Assembly: GCA_900074885.1 (NCBI GenBank)
Contig: FJUW01000023.1
Location: 62,001-126,000 of the forward strand
DNA from: Rhynchosporium graminicola
Lineage: Eukaryota > Ascomycota > Leotiomycetes > Helotiales > Ploettnerulaceae
DNA length: 64,000 bases
Reading direction: 5' to 3'
Part shown: positions 12,001-23,284 of the stretch, piece after piece
Layout: each line of letters begins with the position of its first letter
How positions within the stretch are numbered: the stretch's first letter is position 1
Position numbers and translations under genes: made by a program
The notes under the pieces: model-generated
Told to the model about the DNA's origin: nothing
Seen by the model: only the letters and a program-made list of their open reading frames with translations
Databases searched by the model: none

Positions 12001-12723
12001 AAAACCTCTCCCCGATCAGTGCTCGACGCTTTTTGCGCTTAGTTACGGAGTCTCCGTAAACAAGGCCAGAAATCTCTCCGAAACTTTGAGTCCGCAGCTC
12101 CGTTATCAAGAACCCATATAGTCTAATGCTAAAAGTTCACCATTAAATATTTGGCTGGGCTGCACAGCGCGATTAAAATGTATTATCGGTTAGAATCACA
12201 TATGCGCTCCAATATTCATGAACTTCAAGGATCTCAAAGCGTCGCAAGTCTATTTCTTTGACGTCTAACTAAACTACTGGGAGTTACTGGGGGTTTCTGA
12301 GTGGTGGTGCTGACTAATAGTCCATGGTACCTTCCTTCTCATGATACACCCCAACCACTTCAAAAGAGTTCGTGCAGGCGCAGCTTCCCAAATTAGACTT
12401 ATCCAATCGATCTTCTCACAAGTTACGAGATATCTTCTTCATTATTCAACAAACCATCACAAGATATTCCCAAAACATTGTCACATAGCTGACGCCGAGC
12501 TCCACATCAACACTCATTTTCAACATTCCCTATGGTACAGTTAATTACTCCTCCGACATCAATGAACGGGAATCTTGCCACTTACTGAAATCTTTCACAT
12601 CAGAAACAATCAGCTTACACCCGAATCTCTTAAGAAAGAGGTATCCTACACCTTGAGACCACTCGATTAAAGCACTGCTTAAAAGTTGTGTCTGTGTGAC
12701 GGCTTTGCACACTTCTGGTCAAT
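9051..12723. other. Gene-poor intergenic region
   Basis: About 3.7 kb with only short, stop-limited frames and no recognisable domain on either strand. It holds one small inverted-repeat element (10457-10620). The remainder shows nothing I can interpret; diverged transposon sequence cannot be excluded by eye. Confidence 0.5.
10457..10620. mobile_element. Small TIR element (MITE-like), copy A
   Basis: A non-coding element of about 164 bp bounded by imperfect inverted repeats of about 30 bp (left end TACTTGGTATTTGGGAAAAG, right end reading inward TACTTAGTAGTAGGGGAAAA). It shares its ends and an inner core (GCACGAG, CTCAGCAAGG) with the element at 47695-47861. Both start and end in TA, as expected for a TA target-site duplication of the Tc1/mariner/pogo type. 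This copy is the more diverged one. Confidence 0.65.
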
Positions 12724-13841
12724 ATGTACGGATACAATTCTGCACATCGTGGGGTAAGGCTTTCTTGTGCCTTACCGGGACTCGAAAAGTACTATGTTCT
12801 GAAATCGTGTAGACATTGATGAACTTAGGAGTTCCTCCTAGCTCAGGTCCTCAGCATCGCGGCATCGTTTGGGCTTCAAACGGGTTTGCGGGCCCTCATG
12901 TTGAAAATGCGGCAGATATGACACTGAGGAACGGAACATCACATGCCGGCCTCCAATTAGCACCCACTTACCAAGACTTTCCAAATGCGCAAAATTCATT
13001 CTCGATGCAGCAACCTCCTCCAAGCCACATCCAATATGGAAGCCATGCAGCCTCTCCGAATACCGACGCTTCGCCGTGTTGGAGCCATGGTATGCCTGAG
13101 TATGTTGTTCTTCAGCCTCAAGCAGAAGTGTCTCATCCTGGTGTTATGATGCCAAGATTCCCTGGTCTCAGCACACAGCGCCAAGGGGATCATCTCGATT
13201 ACGCGATATATCAACAACCATTCCCAATTCAACTCGAGAACCCATCCCAGTCTCCCGCCCCTGTAATTTATCCATTACGACAGACCTTACAACGACCTCC
13301 GACGACTGATTTCACGACACTTGAAAGACAAGCCCGCCAAGCTCGCCAATCGCAACTCGAACGGAATACTTTAAGCGACAAAATTGCGGCCCTCAAGGTC
13401 GAGCAGAGCCGACTCATAAGCGTTATTGCAACCAAAGACAAAGTGGTTAAAAGCATGACCGCGGCCTGCAAAAGACTCCAAACGAAAAACCAAGACTTGA
13501 CTCTGAAACTCGAAGTAGGCGACGCATTGGCTTCCTTGCTGCGGCGCTCCTGCGATCGGGAAGCAATGGGGCGAGGGTACTATATGGCGCAAGTAAAATT
13601 GAAGGATAAAATGCTGGAGAAGCTGCAACCTAGTTTTTCCACCGACAAACGAACCTTCACTTTTGATATTACGACCTGGCATAAAGTGAAAGAGGGTGTG
13701 AGCAATCTACGAACTGAGAACTGGCAGCTGAAAGCGTCGATGAGTAAAAAAACTGCTGAATACCAGGAGTTGCTTGAAAGGTATCGCAAATTGCGTACAG
13801 AGAATCTCGGCCTGGTGGCGGACGATCCTGACTTGGGTTGA
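12724..13841 (+). CDS. Hypothetical coiled-coil protein
   Basis: No family recognised. A short first exon 12724-12753 (MYGYNSAHRG) joins through a GTAAGG...GTGTAG intron to 12813-13841 in phase; alternatively translation starts at the ATG at 12819. The N-terminal half (about 180 aa) is low-complexity, rich in Pro, Gln, Ser and His. From about residue 180 to 250 comes a heptad-like Lys/Glu/Leu segment (DKIAALKVEQSRLI, then KRLQTKNQDLTLKLEV), and a second coiled coil lies near the C-terminus (LRTENWQLKASMSKKTAEYQ). No membrane segment or signal peptide. Such proteins are often fast-evolving, lineage-restricted scaffold or nuclear proteins, but no role can be assigned. Confidence 0.65.
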
Positions 13842-14137
13842 AACATAATGAATCGATCGCTTCACGAATGTCGACGCTGATGGTGATGTCGACGATGCGA
13901 CTGCGATGTCGGATTGAGACATGAATAGCCCAAGCAGCAGATTGCAAGCTTCGAAATACAGTATCTGCGATAGAGGGTCAGGTTATGGGTTTGAGGCAGC
14001 AGGAGCGATATCTACATGTATCATGCGACAGAGTCGGTCTTCTTGAAACTCAGCCAGCTTTCTGTTTTGAGCCTGTCTTACAGCGAATTATTACAAACTT
14101 TTGCTTGACTGAAGTCTTTAAGAATGAGAATGCTCCG

Positions 14138-14168
<31 letters not shown>

Positions 14169-14959
14169 CAAGCCCAGACCCGCATTTGAGTAACTCGGCG
14201 AGCAAGAAGTCACACAGCGGAAGCTTAATTGGACGCGAGTAGCCCTCTTGAACCTTGATCAGTAGCAAGCTTGTAACTGTGAGAGAAGTGGGAGCAACCT
14301 GAGGAGAGTTTACGGAAGCAAGGTAAGCGGGTTCATGATTTGGTGAACGATTTGCATATCGGCTGCGCGCTTCGGAAAGTATAGCAGCAGGAAATTGGGG
14401 AGCAGAAGGGGAAGATCGCTAAGTTGGAGAGAGTAAATGAGTTTGAGAGGAAGTTGTCGATTGTAAAGTTTAATCTGTTTCTCTGCAGTTGTGTGCCTTT
14501 TTTCAAAGCTTTGGACATGTGGTGGCGGGGTCAGTCAGTTGGAAAGTCACGTGAGACTGTAGGATGGCTTGACGATTTGCACATTTTAGGGTCTATTCTA
14601 TCTATCGCCCGATATCTTTTTTCCATCAAAGAGTCAATGAACTGGCTGTCCAAGCCTCATCATCGGCCCGTGTAATCCACTCTATTCAGGCGTGAAAGCA
14701 AAGCAATGCAAGAAAAACATTCCCACAAACAAATCCACCACAAGCAATCAATTCCAATCCAGCGCAGGACTTCATGAAAGTATCAAAAATGCATGCAGAA
14801 TTCTCTCGCCAAGACGCCACCACAAGCAACAATCATCATAAAACCAGCAACAAACTTCGTGCAAGCACCAGCAATGTGTGACTGGGACTCATCATTACCT
14901 GTTGCTTGAGTAAGCTCAAGGAGAATCGTCTCTTTCATTTTCCACTAGAAGGTCTTGTT
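13842..14959. other. Convergent intergenic region with a CT microsatellite
   Basis: 3' flanks of the coiled-coil gene and the ubiquitin-fold gene. Apart from the CT repeat at 14138-14166, no gene is supported. Confidence 0.5.
14138..14166 (+). repeat. (CT)n microsatellite
   Basis: An uninterrupted dinucleotide run of about 14 CT units in the intergenic region. Likely length-polymorphic between isolates. Confidence 0.95.
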
Positions 14960-16491
14960 TTAGATGATGTCTTGTGCAAAATTGAAAGTAGCCAAAGCAC
15001 GCTCCATTTCGGAGACTGGAAGGAACGGCTTCTTCTCGTCGACAGTATTGAGTTCAACCTCTCGGAACTTCATGGACTCAGCGTCTTCGGCATTTGCCTT
15101 CTTACCGCGCTTCTTATCGATTGAAGCAACACTCTTGACGCCGCCAAAAGCACCTTGGATACCGCTGAGCTCCTCATACATCTTGTAAAATGGAAACCCG
15201 TATTGCTTGTAGAGCGCCGCTGTGATAGGTGTTTCTGGTGCTTTGATGCCGAGAATCGCTTCGAAAGTCAGGGCGTTCAACAGCTGCAAGTTGAAGAGGA
15301 TGGTATTTTCTTGATCCCACTTGTCTGCAAGAAATGGATCCATTACAATGGTTTGGTTGATGAAACCTCCCGGAGCAACAGCCATCTCTTCAGCCTTTTC
15401 AGCAGTTTCTCGCTGCATTTTCTTTTCTTCGGGAGACATTTCGTCGGGAAGAACTGGGCCGCCGCCACGAAGTCTCAGGACAAGATAGAGGATTGATTCC
15501 TTGTGCAAGTGTTAGCATCAGTTATGGATCCAGGTGTGCACTATCTCCTACCAAGGCGATGTTGCACTCGGAAAGTTTCTGGTCTGTACAGTGTTAAAGC
15601 CTGTTCAAACATGGTTTCTTTGATTGCTTATGGGATCTTGACGACTCACTGTCTTGAAGCTGGCGTGCTCCATAGATCAGACGCTGCTGATCAATCGGAA
15701 TCCCCTCCTTGCCTCGGATCAGATCTTTCAGATCTTCAATAGTAGTGTCGCCATCGACGTTATCTAGCAGGATAGACTTCCCAGTAAGACTTTTGATAGT
15801 GATTCGCATCATGAGACGCTTTGCGGGCATAATCTCAAACTGCAAGCCTGCAACTGAGTCCTTGCCAACAACCTGGGTCTCTACAGAGTAACCCGAGCCA
15901 GTCGGGGTAGCAATGAATTGCATGACCTTACCATCTGCAGTCGCGATTCCATCGATCCACTTTTGGGAGCCTGATACGACATAGTCCTGGACTGACTTTC
16001 CTTCTGCGAGCCGAAGCTTTCGTCGTAGCATGGTGGCGAGACCTTCGATATACGATTCCCCAGAGATAACGTTGACTCCACCTGCGTAAATCTTGATTGC
16101 GAATGGACGAAGTGAATCAAATTTGATCCACATAGCCTCACGCTCTGTCACACGTATATCAGCTCTAGCCCAAGAGTACTGCCATTGCCACTTTCACCTT
16201 AAACAGAGTTCGGCACTTACCATATATTGGTAAGAACATTCCACCCTTGGCGGACATTGAATTTGGAAGCTTATCCTTGTACTGCTTGACGGAGTAGATT
16301 GGGAATGGACCGCAGTCAGGAGGAAGGTTGTACGATGATCCGTTATCTGGGACGCGAACAGTTCGGCGAAGAGAGATATTGAGGGGGTGGTCGCCTCCAT
16401 AGGTCACTCGGATGGTCTTGTAGCCAGAAGAGGTTCGCATGGGATCCTTGAGAGACACGTTGAGCTGCTGACTAATTGGAGTGGGAGACAT
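14960..16491 (-). CDS. Protein with an internal ubiquitin-like domain
   Basis: Four exons in phase (16221-16491, 15650-16144, 15552-15583, 14960-15499) give 445 residues. The N-terminal about 200 aa form a domain I do not recognise by name (contains FAIKIYAGGVNVISGES). Residues about 203-278 are a clear ubiquitin fold: MRITIKSLTGK, KEGIPIDQQRLIYGARQLQD, then LYLVLRLRGGG. Compared with ubiquitin, equivalents of K6, K11, K27 and K33 are kept, K48 is Arg, K63 is Leu and K29 is Leu. Two introns split the domain, unlike ordinary polyubiquitin genes. The domain ends in RGGG and is followed by about 168 aa, including an acidic/Lys-rich stretch after the GG and a C-terminal segment with FPFYKMYEELSGIQGAFGG. 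It could be an integral modifier domain or a precursor cut after GG. No signal peptide. Function unknown. Confidence 0.85.
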
Positions 16492-19018
16492 GCTGAATAA
16501 TGAAAGAAGAATAATGTGGGTGTGGTGAGCAGGAGGCTGTATGTGCGGTGCGATATGATACGAGACGTGCGTACGTAATGACCGTACAAGAGATTGTGAG
16601 ATTAACGTGTGAGATGGGTGAATACTGTAGTTGTTGATTTTGAGAGGTCGAAAATTGTTGGCAGTCGGGGAGGCTGAGGCTCTTATAGCTTTACTCAGGG
16701 TGGTCTGCGCCCAGTATGGGTAGCTTACTTGTGTGCTGCCTGATGAGATACTGTGAGTCTTGCAGTTTCACCCTAGCAGCAGGAATTCACAAAGTTTCTT
16801 TGTTACATATGATATCAAATTCACCTTTCATTCATGCATGGTGACCTCGAAATTTGTTCTTTGGCTTCCGGCACCAGTAGAATACCAAAGATCAAAATAG
16901 AGACTGGAAATGTAGAGAATGGAAATACAGAAGTAATCCGGAGCCAGATTAAGCTAAAGAATGAGTGCGGACAATGTGTATCAGGCAGTAACTCCACATC
17001 TGTTTGTCTCGCAAACGAAACTGCGCCACCTGACAAGGTTATAACGGGTACTGATAGGACAACGTAAAAGCAATAAAAATTGACAGATGCTTCTTTGGTC
17101 TTAAGCGCCACTTCATGAGCGTCCTCACTACATCTATGATCTTGATTGGTTCCTGGATTTTTCATATTTTCCAATCCGAACCTATCATATCTCCCAGATC
17201 AGCAACCGGTTGATTGATCAATAATTGGCCCGTACCGGCTGGTTCTGCGACGATTTCTGTAAAGGGATGACCAAATGTTTTAACTGCACCTTTTAATCCC
17301 TGAAATTCATAGTTACATTCCGTAGGGATATAATCTGTGAGGCCTTCGTGATCGATATAGATACTTCCCTTGGATTCTTCGGGCTCACTTTTTGCTTGCA
17401 GCAGCAATTGGGTATTTAAGTTGCGGCCACGGTGGAATATCTCACCTGCGAAAGGCGTCTAGCACTAAAGATGCTATCTAAAGCTTCTTTCTCTTTCCGG
17501 GCGTTAACACGGGCCCGAAATTTAAACAAGTTGCCATTTGCGATATATCGGAAGGACACAATTACCATAAACAATGGTCTCTTTAATGAATGAGTTTCCA
17601 AAATGTGCGGCAGGGTACAGAGCAAATTGACCAAAATAACGAGTAACGAATCGTACTTCATACGACCCCAGTTTTTTATGTTGCCTGTATCTTCATAATT
17701 CGGTTCCCTAGCGAGATATTGGCAGGAGCTCGTGAGTTCAGGTGTTGGGTGGTGAGGAAAATGAAGGAAGGTGATATCCTGAGATATGTTCGGTGCTTGA
17801 AGTGAATTTACCCATATGAACGTAGCACCTGTTATCAATGTTCCATCTTGGTGTTAAAGCCTACACGCAGTTGAGACTCTCTATGTCAGTCCTGCTGTGA
17901 CGCCTTCGAGACAGAAAAGAAGTCGCGACTTTTGGAAAATTGTGGAGCAAGCTATCTGCGTCAACACGCTAAGCGAGATTAGCGTCCTTCTCGAACTTTT
18001 TCGTTCTGATTATTTCTTCTAAATAGCTAATGGGCTTAACGAGACGAAGCATACAGGATGTAAGTAGAATAAATCATATCTAATTAAGAGTGAGTTGCAC
18101 AATGGTGATTATAGGCCTAGTCTCAGAGAACTTCGTAGGATAGGCAAAATATAGTTTGGTCAAATGAGGTAAGATAATCTTGAAAATATCTATATAGCTT
18201 CAATGAATATTAACTAACGACAAACTTATAGCTCAGTACCATGACTAGATATCTATCCACTAATATAAATCCCATTAATGTCAGCTTAGATGTACGCTTG
18301 AGAAGCAACACTTATTATTTTTTCCTATGACGTCACGTGAGGAAATGCATTATTGGAAATGGATCGGGAAAAAGATAAATATGTACCAGTAAAGAAAGGA
18401 AGAAGGGAAAAGGTGCTCGCTCTTCGGAATCCTTCGGGACTTCGATTAGTCTGGAACTCCAGTGTTCAAACATTCTCATCCCCACTCTTGCGATCCTATC
18501 GGCCGTCTCAATTGTCAAGCGTGTTTACATTACAGGAAACTTTCGTCAAAGCTCGCTAAAATTCGTCATCTGCCGACCCCTGAAATCATGATGCTTGAGG
18601 TCACGACAACCATTCAGTTGGACTCAACAATAGCAAACCGCCCAGCTTATCGCTTTGCAATTATGTGCTATGGCTTTGCACAATGGGTAGTGCATGGGCG
18701 CTGCGGGGATCGATGGTGTCACTCTGGATACGAAGCACGTGAAAGCTCCTCAAGGACCCTTCCGAGTTAGATGTGACCTATGAGGTCTGTCAAAATCACG
18801 ATACAAGGCACGTTACAATTCGGGATCGTTCCCACGAGGGGTAGGACAGGACTCAATGACCATGAGCTGAGTACCAAGAAATTGTGGCTTGTTGCACTTA
18901 CCCATTGTGAAATTCCATCTACAAAAGGAGTGCATCTACATACTCGAAGAGTTCTGTCTTTCTACACTTAGTAATCTTATCTTATTTCCTTCGTGAAAGT
19001 ATTGCTTCATAGTCTTCA
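16492..19018. other. Intergenic region, weak ORFs only
   Basis: Promoter of the ubiquitin-fold gene on the left, then about 2 kb of AT-rich sequence. On the minus strand, 17162-17407 and 17416-17838 are open but start without ATG and could not be joined in phase by a good GT-AG intron; the second has a hydrophobic stretch (SLLVILVNLLCTLPHI). They may be a gene remnant. Nothing else is supported. Confidence 0.4.
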
Positions 19019-20666
19019 ATGTTTGTACAGCGCCAAGGTCGTGCCCCGTGGCACTGGTACGCCAAAGACGACACGCCTGAAGAACGAAGACTCATCCAGA
19101 AACTCGATCTCCTAATAGTGCCCTACGCTGTTGTTGCATACTGGATCAAGTATATTGATCAGTCAAATCTCAGTAAGTATAATCTTAGCACATCACAACT
19201 ATGGGGTTTTTGATCAAAATGCAGATAATGCGTACGTCTCCGGGGAAACTGCCATTCGCATTTATTTTTCCTATGTTTCCCATGAACTGGACAATTCCTG
19301 CCCTGGAACTTGGATGGGGAATTTTCACGCTGTTGCAATACCGCACTCAAACATTTGGAGAGCTTATGGCCTATCGGTTCTTCGTTGGTATATTCGAAGT
19401 GAGTTCCACCGCGAATGCTTTCAAGATCACTGTATAATTACTAAATTCTTTGTAGGCTGCTTTCTTCCCTGGAGTACATTATGTTCTTGGAGCATGGTAG
19501 TACGTAATTAGTCTTCTATTTAATGTGTCGCTTTCTTGAAGAAGCACATGTTCTCCCGTTCATGAAACTTCTTGGCGAACTTCCTGCTAACTTTTGTTCA
19601 CGGCAGCCGAGGGGACGAGTTGGGAAGAAGAGGAGGCGTATTCTATGTCGGCCAAATGCTGGGCACGCTCACAGCAGGCATGATTCAGAGTGGTGCTACC
19701 AAGAATTTGCAAGGCGTACGCGGTCTTGAAGGATGGAGGTACGTACATCTACATTTGTAATCCTCGATAATAGGTTCTAATCTCAAAAGCAGGTGGATGT
19801 TTATAATTAGTGCTTTGATGACTTTTCCCGTCGCAATCGCAGGTGTCTTCATCTGGCCCGGGACTCCTGCACGACCCAACAGGCTTTTCCTCAAGGAAAG
19901 TGAACTCGCTCTTGCCATCTCCCGACTTCAGAAGAACAAAGTCGATGTCGCCGAACGTATCGGAAAAACGCGACTCCAATTCGTGAAAGAGATATTCACT
20001 GACTGGAAAATCTACGCGTTAACGTTCTGGACTGTGCTATTCTGGAATGCTGGATCTACAACATACGGCGGCTACCTTCTGTGGTTGAAGTCTCTGCATA
20101 GATTCTCGACTTCAAAGATTACGCAGATAGGAACGACAGCACCGGCACTAGGTATCTTCTATGTCTTGTTCGTAAACTTTTCATCCGATCTAATCTGGGG
20201 CCCGAGCGGGGCGATCACATTTGCCCGTATTTGGCATTTTACAGCTATGGTAATCCTCGCCATCTGGGATGTTCCCGAAGGAGCTAAATGGTTCGCATTC
20301 AACAGCGCATATACACAAGTCGCCATGTCATCTGTTCTTTACGGCTGGGCCAATCATATCCTTCGACATGACAGCGCCAAGCGAAGCTTCGTGATTGTGT
20401 TCATAAATTTGTTCGCCCAAAGTACTACTGCGTGGACGGGTATCTTGGTCTTTCCTACGGTTGAAGCTCCAAGATTCTTGAAGGGTTGGTCTTTCTGTGC
20501 GACTAATAGTTTAGTATTGATTGCTTTTACGTGGCTAATAATTAGGCCACTTGCGAGGAAGGAGGAACGAAAGTTTCTGGCTGCTAGGAGTGGAGAGGCG
20601 TTCCAAAGTGAGAGAAGTTTGGACGATGAATATGCAAGTGTTTCCGTCACTCCGAACAAACCTTGA
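19019..20666 (+). pseudogene. Dal5-family MFS permease (pantothenate/Liz1-Fen2-like), probably inactivated
   Basis: Anion:cation symporter family permease. Exon 19019-19172 starts with the typical PWHWYAKDDTPEERRLIQKLD and TM1 motif AYWIKYIDQSNL, then splices (acceptor 19224) to NAYVSG. Just after that motif the frame is lost. The remaining exons (to 19398, 19456-19499, 19607-19738, 19793-20666) read on in another phase with ALELGWGIFTLL, RFFVGIFEAAFFPGVHYVLGAWYRGDELG split over exons, FYVGQMLGTLTAG, and a C-terminal half ending WTGILVFPTVEAPRFLKGWSF, which resembles pantothenate permeases. About 40 residues that normally make TM2 are missing at about 19240-19260, with a frame change. An internal deletion is the simplest reading; a sequencing or assembly error is the alternative. 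All later splice sites are intact, so decay would be recent. Confidence 0.6.
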
Positions 20667-21039
20667 GAACTAAGCGGTCGAAACAATGTACTGGAGACAC
20701 TGTGCTATAAGAGACATGAAAGTCACTTCTGGACAATAAATATTACAGTTATTTGGGAAACAATCAAGATTCTGTCCATAAAGAGGGCTAGATTTGCTCT
20801 TGTGTGAAAGCGCAGCGAAAACTAGCCATTTACATGCATTTTATAAAACTTGCAATCCTGTAAACTGGCCAATGGTGCACGAATCGAACTAAATGAATTT
20901 ACTCTAAAACCACTTACGTTTAAATTGCCATAGCTAGGAGAATGTCTGGCTCACGGATAATAAATCTATTTCTTTTTGGGCCTGCGTATTTTCTGTGATT
21001 CTAATCATCATACCTTAACCTTTATTCAGGATTGTGCAT
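20667..21039. other. Convergent intergenic region
   Basis: 3' flanks of two convergent permease genes. AT-rich, no gene. Confidence 0.5.
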
Positions 21040-22822
21040 TCAGATTTCTGCAGTCGCACCTTCCTTCTTGACGAACCCCCTTCCAAAGACTTTCCTCTCT
21101 TCAAAAACTTTTACATCATCGTCAGCAAACACTTCGCCCTGCTTTTCAGATTTGATTCTGAGCCTCCGAATCCTTCTCACATCCCACTCGACATTTCTCG
21201 TCAAGTACCATGTCCAAACATTGGCGAGCCATCCAGCACCAATGGCCGTAGCACATATCGCAAATGGAACCTTGTAACTATTATGAGCGTACTTGGACTG
21301 AAACAATTGAGGACCAATGACACCGCCTACTTGGCCAACACAGGACTGAAAGGCAAGTGTGAAAGCTGTACCAGTTGTGCCAGTAAGCGTTGAAGATCGC
21401 CCTGAGATATCATTAGCAAAAAATTCAGAGGTATGACGAAACTTAGAGCTGAACTTACAAGCCCAGAAAGGGATGAAATACACCGAGTAGAACATAGTCC
21501 CGAAAACACACGCAATGTATACAGCATATTTGTCCCGCGTCGCAGCAAGTATGATGAAGAACACCAAAGCTCCTCCACAGATCCACATTACGAAGGCCGG
21601 TCTTGTGATGAATGCTCTATTGAGGACCCAACCCGCAAAAATAATTGCCAACACTGAAGCGGCGGCTGGCGGTATGTTCAATAGTTGGTTCCTAGGCAGA
21701 CCTGCGAAACCCAAACTGGTCGTCACAGTGGGAAGCTGCCAACTCAAACCATAGCCACCAAGATTGAGAAGAATCTGCGAAAACATAAAAGAATATGTCC
21801 TTGGATTCACGAGAGAAGCAAATATTTCCTTGAGGCTGAAGGCGGCATCTTCGGTTTTTGGTGCGTTTTCTGACAAGCGCACTTCCAGGTATTCTTGCTC
21901 TCGAGCAGTCAACCATTTGTTACTTCTTGGACTTTTTGGGTAGTCTGGGAGTACGGCATATACGATGAATGAGAAAAGTATTGTCATGATCCCTTCGAGC
22001 AGATACACCCACTGCCATGCACTCATTCCACCAAGGCCGTCCATGTAAGAGATTCCGTACGCGAGGAGAGAACCAACGACGCCAGAGCAATTTTGGAATC
22101 CGAACATCCACATAATAGGCTTCCCCATTTCATCTGACCTGTACCAAGAACACAGTTGTGCTGCGATACCAGGGAACATTCCGGCTTCCATCATGCCGAG
22201 GAAGAATCGCGCAGTGTATAAACCCTCTTTGTTTTTCACAGCTGCATGGCAAGCGAGCACAATTCCCCAGGAGAGCATGATGCGGAATTGCCAATTGCGA
22301 GGCGTAAATTTCTTCAGTAGAAGATTGCTGGGGACTTCGAAGATGATATATGCGATCTGAATAATGTGAGCTGATGATCTGGGAAAAGATGTCAAGACTT
22401 TGTGGGCGGAAAGTTGACGATAACTGCTTACGGCCATCAGAAAACCTACAAAGTATATTGATTGTACCCAATTGTACTCATCAGGTGTCATCTTCAGTTG
22501 TCTTAAGATATTTGTTGCTTTTCCAACTTGTAGAACCTTCACACTGGCAGCATTCGTGTAGTCGATCTTTTGGTTATGTCAGCTGAGCCACCTTCATCAA
22601 AGACGCGACAATACTTACATTCTTGATGATGTACATCAAACCAATCAACCACAAAAACCGATAATCAACTTTTCTCCGAATAGCTTTATCTTCCTCGGGA
22701 CTGAAAGTCGACAAGAACGCTCGTCGGTCGGCTTCCGCATCGCTGTGGATACTGTTCGAACCCGAGTCTGGAGCGTCGATTTTTGTCGAAACATTTTCGT
22801 CCTTAGGGTTATCTTCAGCCAT
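21040..22822 (-). CDS. MFS permease of the Dal5/allantoate (anion:cation symporter) family
   Basis: Plasma-membrane permease for a small organic acid, vitamin or nitrogen compound; exact substrate unknown. Exons 22619-22822, 22432-22566, 21459-22356 and 21040-21401 join in phase to 532 residues. The N-terminal tail is acidic, followed by VDYRFLWLIGLMYIIKN and IDYTNAASVKVLQ, the family's TM1 and loop. Other marks are GMMEAGMFPGIAAQLCSWY, FQNCSGVVGSLLAYGI, LPDYPKSP, and after the last intron WAWRSSTLTGTTGTAFTLAF with GQVGGVIGPQLFQ. Introns 22357-22431 and 21402-21458 are multiples of three without a stop, so read-through would keep the frame; splicing is favoured because it restores the family motif. 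Divergent from the flavin monooxygenase gene over 462 bp, suggesting uptake of that enzyme's substrate. Confidence 0.9.
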
Positions 22823-23284
22823 CTTTGAAACAATTGGTGTCTAATTGATATCAAGTTCGATAGATAGGTTCACAATTCAATGCTATCGTCACAGGCTCGA
22901 ACTGATGTCCACTCCTCCGGACAGCGAAATAGGGCTATTTATGCCAAATACCAATTATTTGGGACTTATCGCAGTTTAGGCGTTAGATCTTCATTAGATG
23001 CCCTCGATAATGTTTTACTATCCCACTTATGCAAGAAATTTGGGATTTCTACACGCCCAGAAGACATTATGATGGTGCTCATAATTTGTCGGAAGCACGC
23101 AATATGCAATGACGGGCATCATAAGCAACATCACGCATAAATCGGCAACATAATGAAAGGACGAACATCTGGAGGAAGCTATAAGAGAGAAATCTCACAA
23201 CTTCCCTATCCGAACAGCTAACCAATAGACCTTTATTATTTTGAAACCTTATCAACCACACGAGTAAATATTGACACTGTCGAG
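22823..23284. promoter_or_regulatory. Shared promoter of permease and monooxygenase
   Basis: 462 bp between two divergent start codons. No known operator was recognised. The arrangement itself argues for co-regulation. Confidence 0.5.

Noticed and set aside
17162..17838. Two adjacent minus-strand ORFs as one gene
   Set aside because: They lack ATG starts and the good donor at the end of the first has no acceptor in the right phase. Left as a possible remnant only.
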